Origin: Trachythela sp. YZ-2020
Lineage: Eukaryota; Cnidaria; Anthozoa; Malacalcyonacea; Clavulariidae
Assembly (NCBI GenBank): GCA_016169945.1
Contig: JADLSH010000091.1
Location: forward strand, 1 to 64,000
Reading direction: 5' to 3'
DNA length: 64,000 bases
This document shows positions 10,390-21,967 of the stretch, piece after piece. Below the pieces are notes generated by a model. The model was given only the letters and a program-made list of their open reading frames with translations, made no database searches and was not told the DNA's origin. A program made the position numbers and the translations under genes. The stretch's first letter is position 1. Each line of letters begins with the position of its first letter.

Positions 10390-11620
10390 AATCAATACCT
10401 AAAGATAAGAGGGAAAGCTTTTGGGAGGTATCAACAGTCGTCCTATTAGTTTACTAAATGTCTTAAGTAAACTACAGGAAAAAATCTGCTTACAAACAAA
10501 TGACTCACTACATTTCAGGACAAAAATATTAGTAAGGAATCAATATGCTTATAGAGACAATCACGGTACTGAACCAGCACTAATACATCCCCTGGCTGAT
10601 CTACTGCCTTGAAAACTTATGAACAATGGTTTTGCTTACTGGTGCCGTTATGTTAGACTTTGGCGCGGCTTTTGACATAGTTGATCATGAATTTTATTGG
10701 TAGCGAAACTTAAAGCACCGTGTTATAATTTATCGGACAGTGCTATCAGCTGGATTCATTCGTCAATGGAGCTTATTCACCAATACGAATCCCGCGAAAT
10801 TCGGGACAAAAATCACACAGATTAAAAAGAAAAACGCTGTAGCTGTGACTGGATGAAGTCTAAAATATGGGTATTAAAGTATTCAAATGTTCAGTCATGC
10901 ATTCGTGATTACATGCACCTCAACAATAATAAAAAACACGAATGCATGACTGAACATTTGAGATCTTCAATACATATGTTTAAATCATCCAGTCACAGCT
11001 ACATGTTTTTCACTCTAACTGCACGATTTTGCCCGACTCAGAACGCGTCATATCGATGGATGCTCGCCGAATTTCGCGATTCGTGTATAAAGATGAGTGT
11101 GGGGTACCTGCAGGGCAGCTGTCTTGGTCGTTGCTTTTTCGCTTGTTTATTAACGATTTACCATCTGCCTTAACGATTTATCTGATATTATCACTTGCTG
11201 TACGCTTTGATGCTAGTACTCCATTCAAGCTGCTGAAAGCTCCAGTGTTGCTATCAGTTAACCTTCAATTAAAATGATTTATCTAATATTTGAGAATACG
11301 CATTTCTCGAAAAATCATATAGTCCTCAATGCAGGTAAAAAAAAAGGCAAAAGCATGCTATATTGGGAAGCCGGGAGAAGAAAGTAAAAGTTGCACAACC
11401 TCTTATCTTACGTATGAACAACAAAAGTATAAATCCAACATTCATGTGTAAGATTCCTTGGAGTTGCAGTTTGATAATACCTAAAAGTTGGAAGCGAGAA
11501 TCTCCTCAAAGAATGCTCAGAAATGTCTTCGGCTTTTATACAGATTTAAGAAAGAACATACCAAAAGTTCTAAAGTCGATTGCGGAAACGTGTAACAATA
11601 TCTAGACTGAACTACTGTTG
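10390..11620 (+). pseudogene. Decayed LINE reverse transcriptase, interrupted by a hairpin MITE
   Basis: Plus-strand blocks follow RT order: GGINSRPISLLNVLSKLQEK (fingers), VMLDFGAAFDIVDH (catalytic Asp box), VPAGQLSWSLLFRLFINDLP (equivalent of the VPQGS..GP..F..YINDLP block), then distal VRFLGV-like and LNYCCTVC-like pieces to 11620. The FADD box is lost. Many frameshifts. A palindrome at 10829-11012 sits between the second and third blocks, so it inserted after the LINE did. Confidence 0.75.
10829..11012. mobile_element. Palindromic MITE inside LINE
   Basis: 184-bp imperfect palindrome. The left arm TGTAGCTGTGACTGGATGA is matched by TCATCCAGTCACAGCTACA on the right, with a second nested stem around AATGTTCAGTCATGCATTCG. 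It disrupts the reverse-transcriptase reading at 10390-11280. Confidence 0.8.
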
Positions 11621-11965
11621 TACTGTTTGCAGGCCATGCTAGCCTTTTTGGGGCACGTTTCGATGTCTGTCCGCGTTCGTCAAAATATTTTACCTTTTCG
11701 ACAGAAATTCTTTCTGCCTTTCCTGTCGACGAGAGGGATTAAAATTTTTCGGAAATCACATACTATTTCCTAGTAATGTATTATAATAGTTTATAGTTTT
11801 ATATATACTGTCATTCACAAAGGTTGTCAGATGGAAATATATGCTTACATATAAATATCGATCACGTGACAACTTAATTAATATATCACGTCAACTCGAG
11901 TGTGATTTTACCATGCGCGTGGGTTGCGCGTTCGATTAAAGGGAGTAGGCGAGAAAGCACCAACA

Positions 11966-12785
11966 ATGCCAAGACCCTACTCGGACGATTTACGATGGAG
12001 ATATGGTATATCAACGATTATTTCTACCAGAAGAAACTATGATGAAATCGCATCACAGTTATTTGTTTGCCGAAAAACTGTTTTACCGGCGGACGATTAG
12101 AACGTTTTTGAACACGGGTGACGTGAAGCATTGCCGTCTTAGCCGGCCATCTGGAAAGCGTGACTTTTATTTGAGCATGAAGAATATATTTTAATGGAGT
12201 GTATACTTCAAACACCTCAAATACAGCTGGCATGAAATAGCTAACCACATCTCCAACGCTAGTAGGTTCAGCATTTAGCCCCCAGTTGTAACGCATTATG
12301 CCGAACTGTCTACGAGGAAAACTTGGGAATAACGCGCAAGAAAGGTCAGTCGTTCTCATTTTAAACGTTTTATAGAAGCTAAAATTTACTCAATATTGCA
12401 TGTGGTTTTTATCGTAACCTGTAAATATGTTATCAGCATCGTGATAGCCTAAATCGCATAACTATGAATTTAAAGATTGTTGTTGTTTTCTATTTGCATC
12501 TATATACATTATATTTGCTTTTTGCAGATAAAACGAATTGCCCTTCAACGAAACGATAATCTCAGGCAACAATCACTGGCCGAAATTAGTGTATTTAATC
12601 CAAACCAGCTCGTTTTCCATGACAGAAACAGGCATTGTACGTATTAAAAGCTATACTCTAGCTGTATTGTCACCTTTGCTAGGCAAGAGTTTTGACTAAT
12701 TCAGTTGTACTTTTTGTTAAAGGATAAAAGAATTGCTCGTCAGTATGGATACAGCGCTCGCGGAACACCGCCAGTTGTGAGCGAT
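11966..12785 (+). pseudogene. Left-arm transposase relic (Tc1/mariner-like)
   Basis: Begins MPRPYSDDLRWR, then NYDEIASQLFVCRKTV (helix-turn-helix), GDVK, ISNAS, ALQRNDNLRQQSLAEISVFN before the expected first catalytic Asp (VFHD, with the following residues lost), and ARQYGYSARGTPPV. About 100 bp between the last two blocks look like an insertion or an intron-like remnant shared with the right arm. Frameshifts and stops make it non-functional. Confidence 0.78.
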
Positions 12786-12789
12786 TATT

Positions 12790-12941
12790 AACAATTATTG
12801 GATGAGCGGAGCAGGATATCGATAATTATTCAGACCAAGCGTCAACGTTATCTGCCGAAGCGAAGCTGGGGTGGATGCGATTGACCAGGCTCTGAATAAT
12901 TATCGAATATCGTACGTAAGCTTTCGAATTCAATAATTGTT
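12790..12941. mobile_element. AACAATTATT-family hairpin MITE, copy 1
   Basis: Starts AACAATTATTGGATGAG and ends GAATTCAATAATTGTT, with an inner stem ATATCGATAATTATTCAGA / TCTGAATAATTATCG. It lies inside the left arm of the Tc1-like foldback, in the block that the right arm lacks. Confidence 0.82.
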
Positions 12942-13504
12942 TATTATTCATAAACAGGAAAAAGCCCATGCCAGTTGTAACATGCATTGACGAATAGAAC
13001 AAAGCAAATATTGAAAACAAAGATTTTATTACTGTTGCCAAATATCACAGTAATAATGCAGAAGACAACAAATGGACAAAGTGAGTAAATATTTCACAAA
13101 ATACTCTCTTGCCAAAACTACTTTTGTATAATAATAAAGTCTTATAGAAAGCTTTTTTGTGTTTGCCGAGTCTCCTGTTCAAAAAGTTCTACTATTTTTC
13201 AACGAATTTCAGTCGTGCACAAATTGAAAACGTTGCAGGAAACAGAGCACTGAGCCATTGTAAGATATTAAAGCGAAAGACAAAACAAACTTCAAAATTT
13301 CCCCAGTGCTTATTCATACTCGTGGGAATACCTTGAATTTTATGCGATATATACCGCTGGAATATTCCGGGAAGCGCCGTCCAATTATCTCTGCAGATTA
13401 CTGTTTCCGCTGAAAAATAGCGCGGGCAATTCCATGCAGATATCGATAATAATTCGCAAGTTTTAGCCAATAAGTAAACGATAAAACCAATTACAATGAA
13501 TAAT

Positions 13505-13750
13505 AATAGTTATTCACGGTGGGCACCTCATTATTCGGTAATTTTCGGCTATATCAGTGAAGGACTCCTTGCCCAGTTGTATATTAAAGAGATCCACACA
13601 CGAGGGAAGATTGAACGGGCACTCGTTTAAGTCAGTTTTCTCGTCGAACCAGCAGCTTTTACCAGCGCATGAATCCATTTTAATGGGGAAAACCCGCGAT
13701 CTGTTCTTGTTATGGGTGAGCATTTCTCTGCATAATTCCAACTAAATACT
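13505..13750 (+). pseudogene. Left-arm distal transposase relic
   Basis: Plus-strand fragments include SEGLLAQLYIKEI, GTRLSQFSRRT and FNGENPRSVLVMG, which align by eye with the block before and at the second catalytic Asp of IS630/Tc1 transposases (PFNG.NPRSVLVMDN). The Asp is replaced and the frame is lost soon after. The inverted counterpart is 13993-14205. Confidence 0.68.
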
Positions 13751-13751
13751 G

Positions 13752-13990
13752 ACCTGTACCCCAAAGGACTTTTGATTTGTATTTTTCATTTTATGACTAC
13801 AGGGTGTCTCAAAAAACTGCAACCCCTTTGAAATCAGATATTTTTAAATTTGCATGATTCAACACTAATTGATCCCAAGGGTGCGTAAACACAATATACT
13901 GTATAGCTTCACAGTATAACGTGGACAATTAGAACGTATTTTCAAATCCCAGGAGCATGATAAGTTGCACATGTCAATATTTAGTTAAAT
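13752..13990. other. Centre of the foldback, unpaired
   Basis: The two arms do not pair here. It contains AGGGTGTCTCAAAAAACTGC at about 13801-13820, a motif like the end of other transposons, without a matching second end nearby. Confidence 0.5.
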
Positions 13991-13992
13991 TA

Positions 13993-15010
13993 TGCAATGC
14001 TCACCCATAACAAGAACAGATCGCGGGTTTTCGCCATTAAATGGTTCATGACTGGTACTGAAAAGCTGTTCGTCGAGAAACTGACTAAACGAGTGCCCGT
14101 TCAATCTCTCGTGTGGATTCTTTAATATACAACTGGCAAGGAGTCCTTCACTCGATATAGCCGAAATTACCGCCGAATAATGAGGTGCCCACCGTCGAAT
14201 AAACTATAATCGCTCACAACTGGCGGTGTTCCGCGAGCGCTGTATCCATACTGACGAGCAATTATTTATCCGCTAACAAAAGTACAACTGAATTAGTCAA
14301 AACTCTTGCTCTAGCAAAAGGTGACAATACAGCTAGAGTATAGCTTAATACGTACAATGCCTGTTTCGTCAGGAAAACGAGCTGGTTTGGATTAAATACA
14401 CTAATTTCGGCTTGAATTTGTCGCACCTGAGATTATCGTTTCGTTGAAGAACACAATTCGTTTTATCTGCAGCAAGCAAATATACGTATATAGATGCAAA
14501 ATAGAAAACAACGACAATCTTTAAATTCATAGTTATGCGATTTAGGCTATCATGCTGGATAACATATTTAAAGGTTACGATAAAACAACATGCAATATTG
14601 AGTAAATTTTGGCTTCTATCCAAAACGTTTAAAATGAGAACGACTGACCTTCTTGCGCGTTATTCAAGCCTGTGGTGACAGTTCGGCATAATGTCACTGC
14701 GGGCTAAATGCTGAACCAGTAGCGTTGGAGATGGTGTTAGCTATTTTCATGTAGCTGTATTTGAGGTGTTTGAAGTATACACTCCATTAAAATATATTCT
14801 TCATGCTCAAATAAAGTCACGCTTCCAGATGGCCGGCCAAGACGGCAATGCTTCCACGTCACCCGTGTTCAAAAACGTTCTGATCGTCCGGTAAACAGTT
14901 TTTCGGCAAACAAATAACTGTGATGCGATTTCATCATAGTTTCTCTGATAAAATAATCGTTGATATACCATTCTCCATCGTAAATCGTCCGAGTTGGGTC
15001 TTGGCATTGT
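13993..15010 (-). pseudogene. Right-arm transposase relic (Tc1/mariner-like)
   Basis: The best preserved N-terminus is at 15006-14807: MPRPNSDDLRWRMVYQRLFY then NYDEIASQLFVCRKTVYRTI and GDVEALPSWPAIWKRDF. Further in, LQRNDNLR and the YGYSARGTPPV-equivalent follow. It mirrors the left arm and shows which left-arm differences are later damage. Confidence 0.75.
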
Positions 15011-15164
15011 TGGAAAGCTCGCCACGCTAATCGAACGCGCAACTTACACGCATGGTAAAATCACATCGAGTTGACGCATATATTAAATTGTTGTCACGTG
15101 ATCGATATTTATATACTAAGTATATATTTCAACTGGATTTGCAACCTTTTTGGGAATGACAGTA

Positions 15165-15545
15165 TAACAAATTCACTTTTTTCAAATGATATATATAACA
15201 AATTTACTTTTTCAAAATGAAAATTTACGTTACTGTTATTTGCCGCTGCTAGAGGGGGCACGGGGCTGTTCCGCTAGCGGGGGCTGAGAGCCTGGGAAAT
15301 TCTTTCTTTCTTTGTCGACAGGGGATTAGAATTTTTTCCGGAAATCACATACTATTGCCTTATGTAATGTATTACTTAATAGTTTATAGTTTATATATAT
15401 ATAACAAAATTCCCACTTTTCAAATGATATATATAACAAATTTACTTTTCAAAATGAAATTTACATTACTGTTATTTGTGCTAGGGGAGCACAGAGGGGC
15501 TACAATTTTCCGCTATCGGTGGCCTTGCCCCCCTGGGAACCCTAG
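15165..15545. repeat. Tandem duplication holding the empty site of the foldback
   Basis: 15165-15300 and 15405-15540 are near copies (AAATGATATATATAACAAAT and following). The sequence before the second copy (15315-15405) matches the left flank of the foldback at 11730-11807. The pre-insertion sequence therefore survives uninterrupted as ATAGTTTATAGTTTATATAT continuing into ATATAACAAAATTC. Confidence 0.8.
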
Positions 15546-15549
15546 CTAG

Positions 15550-16170
15550 GGCCTGACTGTTTGGGGTGCTGTATTAAACCAGGACTCTTTTTAATTATCT
15601 GCAAAAGTTCAAAATAAAAGGTCCCGCTAGACTAGTTTTAAATTATAAAGTTACTGAAATCTCCCGGAAAGACCTACACCAGCAGAAATAGGCTGGCTAA
15701 CTGAAATATGGAACAATAACACTTGCTAGTGGAAATTAGGAATTTAATATAAACCCCTTAAGTCCTGGTTTAAGTCATGCCGTTCGTAAGAAGCTTGAGT
15801 GGATTCATATAATGTTTTTAAATCTAGTTTCTATATAATTATCATATATTTATCCATATATTCTATAGAACTATATTGAAATTGTTTATATTATTTATTA
15901 CAACTAGACCTTGTGTAAAACTAGCTTAGAGCTAACTGAGATTTTTATTAAATACAAATACAAATACTTTTAACCACTATGGAGCAAAGGTGTACATCAG
16001 AAAATATTCCTTTGTAAAGCCAAATTTAGTCGTGATAGACTAGATATTGGACTATAGACAATGTGACTCGAGCTGCCAGAGCAGATTTTGAGATAAAGCC
16101 TGAAGACACAGAATTTAAAAAGGTAAATTATGTATATATACACTGAATGCTGCGTATATTTAACAATAGA
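15550..16170. other. No gene seen
   Basis: AT-rich non-coding sequence; no repeat or coding similarity recognised. Confidence 0.6.
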
Positions 16171-16172
16171 AG

Positions 16173-16714
16173 CCTGCTCTGGGACCTCAACTCGCGCCAC
16201 AATCCTGCATCGGCTTAAAAGTCCCAATTTTAAAATTAAACGCCTTAACTCGCCTTAATTCGCATTAATTCGCATTATTTCGCATTGGCTTCGCCTTAAC
16301 TCGCATTGCTTAAGTCAAAATGTTTCCTTAAATCATATAATGCTCGCCTTAACTCGGCATTAGTAAATGGAAATTACATAGAGTGATTATTGAAAATTCT
16401 CAACGCTTTGATTGGTTTGCGCTACCTCGGATTAATGCGCGATGAATCACCTAAAAGCTGTTTTTAAGCCGCTTTATATTATATATTCCATATTAAAATA
16501 TATTTAAGAAGAAGAATGTGCATTTTTGATTTTTCCAAATAATCACCTATGCCAATTTTACCTAAAACAATTATTCGCCTCATGCTCGATGAATATCGGT
16601 GAATAAAAACCTCGACTTCGTCTCGGTTTTATTCACCGATATTCCCTCGCCTTCGGCGAATAATTGTTAATTATCTCGCGGCGAATTAAGGCGAGTTACC
16701 GTCCCAGAGCAGGC
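16173..16714. mobile_element. Inverted-repeat element with CCTGCTCTGGGAC ends
   Basis: The left end AGCCTGCTCTGGGAC and the right end GTCCCAGAGCAGGC are complementary. The interior has many AACTCGCCTTAATTCGCATT-like repeats at the left and GCGAATTAAGGCGAGTTA at the right. No coding sequence. A second MITE (16566-16668) is nested inside. No clear target duplication. Confidence 0.72.
16566..16668. mobile_element. AACAATTATT-family hairpin MITE, copy 2
   Basis: 103-bp near-perfect palindrome, AACAATTATTCGCC to GGCGAATAATTGTT, with inner ATATCGGTGAATAAAA stem. Same subfamily as the copy at 20064. Confidence 0.88.
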
Positions 16715-16719
16715 CTACA

Positions 16720-17995
16720 ATAGGTAGATCAGTCCGCGCGTTTTCACTAGAGATTGAGTTGCTTCAACATGCATGTTTCGGAATAATAGTAAGTAATGAA
16801 GGACTAGGCTCGTGCACGAATGGCCACCACGTAATAGTGGGATGAGCAAGCACATGCACTGGAACAACTTTGAATTAACAACATTTAACTATAATTGGCC
16901 GATTATTTCCCATTGTGCACGCCTCATTACAATCCGTACGGCCTATGGATTATTTCTTATGACTTACGTCTAATGAAACAAAGAAAATAGGTATTTACCA
17001 TGAGCTTCATATTAAAACAATAGAATCTACAAAATGGTAATCCAATCTAATTTTAGCAACTCGGAACCAGAAACTCTGTCATAAACATTAAAGCTCGAGT
17101 TTATGTCCACTGCATTACGAGTCCAAAGTTCATATATTATTTTTGTGACATAGCGATGGCGATTGCATTTAGGTGAGATCAATATATAGATGAATCTACT
17201 GCATTATATACAGGATTACGGCGTGAAACTCGGGAGGATCCAGCCTGTTAGGCTGACTGATGCACTATAAGTGCATACGCATATCGTTATGTTAGGGGTC
17301 GGGGACATGCCCCCCGGAAAGAGAATTTTGAGAATCCTAGGACCTCGAAAATGCGATATCCTGCGTTCTGAACGAACTTTTTTCATTCAAATTTATGCAT
17401 CAAAATAGTTCCAAATTTTTCCAGGAAAAATACAGGCGTAATTATTGTGTAAATATTTATCGTTGGAAATTATAACAGTATATTTGTCACAAACAGACTG
17501 TGTCTGTATAAAATATGAAATGTTACCAATGTGGTTATATGTGAAATATATATCACAGAGCAAGCCAGCAAGAGTTTCATAGCAAGGGATAGTAGCATAT
17601 TGCTATTACTGAGAAATTGTTAGGGATATTCGAGGAGATAATCCAGTGTGATGAATCATCTGATGAGTATTTAGGCCAAATTAATATTAAATAGATTATA
17701 AATATTAAAAGTTAAATACTATACTGTTGGTCAACAAATTATAGGAATTTGATAGTCTTCCCCGTCTTGCTTAAATAGGCCACATATTTATCAGACCTCA
17801 TTTGACTTCTGATCACTGGCATATAAACTGTATTGTGTCTTACCTTGCTATTCCATTCCTAGCTGTCTAATGCCAATAATATATGCCATACTGAATTTCA
17901 GTAAAATATCAGAGTTCCACAGGCAAAATGTGCCAGGTAACTGCTTTCAGAAGGCATGTATGCTACAACTGACAATGACAACTTTTCAAATCTGT
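16720..17995. other. No gene seen
   Basis: AT-rich sequence without supported coding regions or repeats. Confidence 0.6.
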
Positions 17996-17998
17996 ATC

Positions 17999-18513
17999 CT
18001 CTCTCCTCCATGAGGTTATTTATTATATCATATTTATTATCTTGAAATCTTATATTAAGTTTCTTGTAGAGTGTACAAAAATAACGAAAGGCGCATGGAA
18101 AACGGAAACGAAAGGAGAATATAACCTCTGCCATATTTACTCATCATCAAAATGGTGGCATCAGGGGGTTAGAATTTTCTTTCAATTATATATGGAAAAA
18201 CTATATAGCTTATTTTGTATTTTCATATGCCAATTTACATTGTACTTTGTACAGTAACCAAGGTAACCTAGTGTAAGCACGGAAAATATCAAATATTATA
18301 TTCTACTTACATAAAGTAGTTCAACCACTATATACAGAAAGCAACCACTTTGTACAAGAAACAAAATATGAAATATGGCAGAGGTTATATTCTCCCTTCG
18401 CTTCCGTTTTCCGCGCCTTCGTTATTTTTGTACAGCACCCCTCACAAGAAACTTAATATAAGATTTCAAGATAATAAATACGATATAATAAATAACCTCT
18501 GCGGAGGAGAGAG
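17999..18513. mobile_element. Inverted-repeat element, ~150-bp arms
   Basis: The left arm (17999-18145) begins CTCTCTCCTCC and runs GAGGTTATTTATTATATC, through AAAATAACGAAAGGCGC to CCTCTGCCATATTT. The right arm (18367-18513) is its complement with about 10% differences. The middle ~220 bp is unpaired. No coding potential. Confidence 0.8.
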
Positions 18514-18568
18514 CCTCACCCCGGGCTATGGCCCGGAACGGCGCTTGGCGCCGTTGGCTCGGGGACAA

Positions 18569-18766
18569 TAGAGAGCTTTAGATTTGACTACGAGTACGAC
18601 TACGACTACAAGATTCGTTGTTTGCATACGCCATCGTCTTACGCCATCATGTACTGACGCGGTACGAGATTATGGCGTCAGTACGTGATTGCGTAAGACG
18701 ATGGCGTGTGCAAGCAACGAATCTCGTAGTTGTAGTCGTACCCGTAGTCAAATCTAAAGCTCTCTA
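18569..18766. mobile_element. 198-bp palindromic element
   Basis: TAGAGAGCTTTAGATTTGAC at the left pairs with GTCAAATCTAAAGCTCTCTA at the right. The stem continues through the ACTACGAGTACGACTACG type repeat, AAGATTCGTTG and CGCCATCGTCTTACGCCAT to the centre near 18665. Confidence 0.88.
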
Positions 18767-18769
18767 ATC

Positions 18770-19290
18770 ACTCGCCTTCAGCTCGTGTTTTATTACATAC
18801 AAAACTGTCATAAAGATATTTTGTCACAATATTTACCATTGTCTAGTGCATTTGTGACCACTCCACTGCACCAAAAAACAAACGTAAGTTGAATGAACTT
18901 GACCATCCCATAATCCTGCTTCATGTTGGTATAATGGATATTGATCTAGAAGGAAGATTCAAAATCTGTCACATAAAAGTACCACTACAACGCAACGCCA
19001 GAACAGAAGACAGAAGTGTTTATTATGATATCTTTACATGCCGATAAATATTATATGTCTTCGTTTGTGGAAAACCAATTGTTCATAAAAATATTTTTTT
19101 ACTCTAACTGTAGAAAATTCAGAAGGCATTCATTATTGACAATGTCTTCTGCATATACAATAAACGAAGGTAAGTCGTATATATTTATTATCTGTTGCTC
19201 AGTTGATACAAAATACCAAATATGAAAATACGAAATAGCTCTGTCATCTACTCAGGCAATGAGCGCCAAAAGTTTACATAAGTCATCAAA
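18770..19290. other. No gene seen
   Basis: No supported coding region or repeat. Confidence 0.55.
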
Positions 19291-19297
19291 CTGCACT

Positions 19298-19458
19298 ATT
19301 TGCTAGACTTGGTACAAGTCGACTCGCATAAAAAATTGTTCTAACGTGTAATGAGTGGATTAATACGGAGTGGGTAATTTCCGACCCGTGCAGTATAAGA
19401 AATTTGGGCTTTACCGCGCATCTAAATAATTCGAGTCGACTTGTAGCAAGTCTATAGT
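19298..19458. mobile_element. Short inverted-repeat (hairpin) element
   Basis: GACTTGGTACAAGTCGACTCG near 19309-19329 pairs with CGAGTCGACTTGTAGCAAGT near 19432-19452. Non-coding, about 160 bp. Confidence 0.65.
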
Positions 19459-19459
19459 T

Positions 19460-20060
19460 ATGCATGTCTGTCTCCCGTACTAATACAGTTATTTTAAATA
19501 CAGGGATATGTACCCCAAGAACCACAAGTGTATTTTAAATGCATTAAATAACACAACGGTTGATTAAAAAAGTAACATTTTGCTATTCCCACATGCTTTT
19601 ATCCGTTGGAATACTTGGAAGAAATTTTTTTCGCTCTAGTAAAATCTGAAACTTTATGACTAAGATTGCAAAACTAAAAGTTTTACAAACTTTTAGGGGT
19701 CCTTTTAATAGCCTAAAAAACGCGAATGGTTTTACACAATGTGGATGAACCACTACCAACTGCTGCATGCTTAAATTTGGTTTGGTCCACTGTATGTGGC
19801 TTTTGATGTACATATTTGCTAAGAATTAGGAAAACTGTGTAAACATCACAATTTTTAGTAATTGTGAGATATTCTCTGGTTGTAAGTATAGGTTATCATA
19901 TGAGGAATGAGGTGATATCAGTTTTATCGCTCGAGGACGATATCATTATTGTCATCCTATGTAACTTGAGAAATATAGCTTCTAACATCTCTTCTAATGA
20001 GTTTTAGAACGTTTTTAAACGCCACATAATTAGGCTTAAGGCGGCCATATTGGTGTGACC
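19460..20060. other. No gene seen
   Basis: No supported coding region or repeat. Confidence 0.55.
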
Positions 20061-20063
20061 TTT

Positions 20064-20151
20064 AACAATTATTCGCCGAAGGCGAGGTGAATATCGGTGA
20101 ATAAAAACCGAGACGAAGTTGAGGTTTTTATTCACCGATATTCACCGAGCC
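20064..20151. mobile_element. AACAATTATT-family MITE, copy 3 (right end truncated)
   Basis: Starts AACAATTATTCGCCGAAGGC and contains the ATATCGGTGAATAAAA stem. The terminal AATAATTGTT at the right is missing. Confidence 0.85.
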
Positions 20152-20154
20152 TTA

Positions 20155-21145
20155 AAACTGTGGTTAAGGTTGCACATTAATATGACCAAGCGAGCTGTAA
20201 ATTTTGATTATTTATGCAAATATTCGAGACATATATCGAGCCCTATGATATCTGAACAATCAAAGAGCTATATGAAAACCGATTGATCGACTGTTGTAAA
20301 CGAATTCATGATATGAAAATAATTATGACACTCTCACAGTCACCTGCACACCGTCATATATTGTAGTAAAGGATTACCGAATGGTTTTCCGTGCAGGATT
20401 GCGTGATCCTAACACGCGGAATGTTGCCAGGAGATTTTTCTGAAGCGTAAAAATACGCAGGCCGATAGTGGCGAGTATTTTCACCTTTCAGAAAGTCCGG
20501 TAAGTAGTAAAAACATGTTATTTTATAATAGTTTTTTCTTCACAAATTATGAGCTACACAGTAATATTATGACCATTATTTTAATACAGATACTTATTAA
20601 AACCTCTATATAAAGTACAAATACATTAGTAATTACATGCAAACCTTCCAAGATATCAAATAAATATAATTCAAAATATACCATACATATAAATATTAAT
20701 ACTTGCAAAATACAGCTTGATATATAAGTTGACTAATATAGCATGTGGATTCACATAATAATGATAGATCTGGCTAGCAATAAACTTTTAGAAACATTCT
20801 TGAAGACTACAAAAATCATCCTGTTTAGCTGTTTACTAAAAATATTCAGTTCGTTGGAAAGCTCTCATAACTCCCAAACCATGCATGTGAAAGGAAAGCA
20901 TTCACAATTATTGAGAAACTTTCTCAATTTGTACCTTTTGGTTTAGCTGGAACTGCTTCAACATTGTTATATATTTTGATAAGGCCTGGTTCCCATTTGG
21001 TCATAAATATAGTATATAAGTCATATTTCTGTATTTGCATCAACCCCATATATCTGAATGGAATTGTTTGAAACTGTTAAAAGCATTATTGACGAAGATG
21101 TTGTATTTTGAAATGTTATTTACTTCTTGAGGATCGAACCATGGT
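20155..21145. other. No gene seen
   Basis: AT-rich; no supported coding region. Confidence 0.6.
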
Positions 21146-21149
21146 TTAA

Positions 21150-21263
21150 TTAACCCATTAGCTGGCGGCAATGCACCCAGATGCGCCCTACTTTAGTATT
21201 TTACTCTGTCTAACACCAGACAATTTTACTCGTCAGTGGTAGGGTACCGCCAGTTAATGGGTA
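21150..21263. mobile_element. TTAACCC-family MITE, copy 1
   Basis: 114 bp, TTAACCCATTAGCTGGCGG at the left and CGCCAGTTAATGGGT at the right. The interior ACTTTAGTATTTTACTCTGT matches the inverted copy at 58125-58237. Non-coding. Confidence 0.85.
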
Positions 21264-21269
21264 GCAAAT

Positions 21270-21840
21270 TTATAGACAATATAAATTTAAGTTAATGAGA
21301 CAACGCCTTGAAGCTAGCATTAAGCAAGATATCAGATAAGCATTCTGTTTCAAAAGCGGTGATTCCTTCCGTACGTCCAGGCCGCAAGGAACGCATTGTT
21401 TAGTTTTACTTATTGACAGATAGTTCAAAGATCATTTTCATCATTGGGCGTGCTTTCACGTGGGCAGCCCTTGATATTTCATGGTAACGCTTCCTACTAA
21501 CAAATTGACCAATCATAACGCGCAATATAATACAAGTTAATTAGCGCATAACTTGCAGGATGCGAACAAGATCATATCATTTAAACAGTGTTTCCACATG
21601 CAAGGATTTATTCTTGCAAAAGGAATTATCGCTCTTTGCAAGGAAAAATGCAAGGAATTAAATCTCACAAGGAGGTTTTTATCATATTTTTTAAATAGTG
21701 TAAATTCAAATATTCCCAATATCGAATAAACATAAAATGCCGTGAAGTCGCTTCCATATACATGAAATTGTATAATATAGCGGGTGTGCGAAGAAAAACA
21801 CACTAATATAGTAATATTTGACCACATACACGAGAAAAAA
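21270..21840. other. No gene seen
   Basis: No supported coding region or repeat. Confidence 0.55.
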
Positions 21841-21844
21841 ACCA

Positions 21845-21897
21845 AATTGGCCACAAATTAGGCGAATAAAAGTTGGCCACAAATTAGGCGAATAAAG
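21845..21897. repeat. Two-copy 26-bp tandem repeat
   Basis: TTGGCCACAAATTAGGCGAA followed by TAAA occurs twice in a row. Confidence 0.85.
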
Positions 21898-21967
21898 CGA
21901 TACGTATTTACCGATTTCGCATACGTGTTGTTGAGCATAGTATTTATAATTATCTGAATCATCTTAT

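Larger units (their letters stand above)
11806..15164. mobile_element. Tc1/mariner-like foldback transposon with TA duplication
   Basis: The ends are CTGTCATTCACAAAGGTTG (from 11808) and its complement ending at 15162, flanked by TA on both sides. The two halves are inverted copies of each other over about 1.2 kb per arm. Each arm starts with a transposase N-terminus pointing inward, so two transposase relics face tail to tail. The left arm carries an extra ~715 bp (about 12786-13503) absent from the right. The TA duplication, the MPRP..SDDLRWR helix-turn-helix start and RKYGYSARG-type sequence (here ARQYGYSARGTPP) place it in the Tc1/mariner-IS630 superfamily. No arm has an intact frame, so it is not autonomous. 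Confidence 0.88.

Noticed and set aside
13801..13820. End of another transposon (AGGGTGTCTCAAAAAACTGC)
   Set aside because: Only one end seen; the similar GAGACACCCC at 32464 is far away and unrelated in context.
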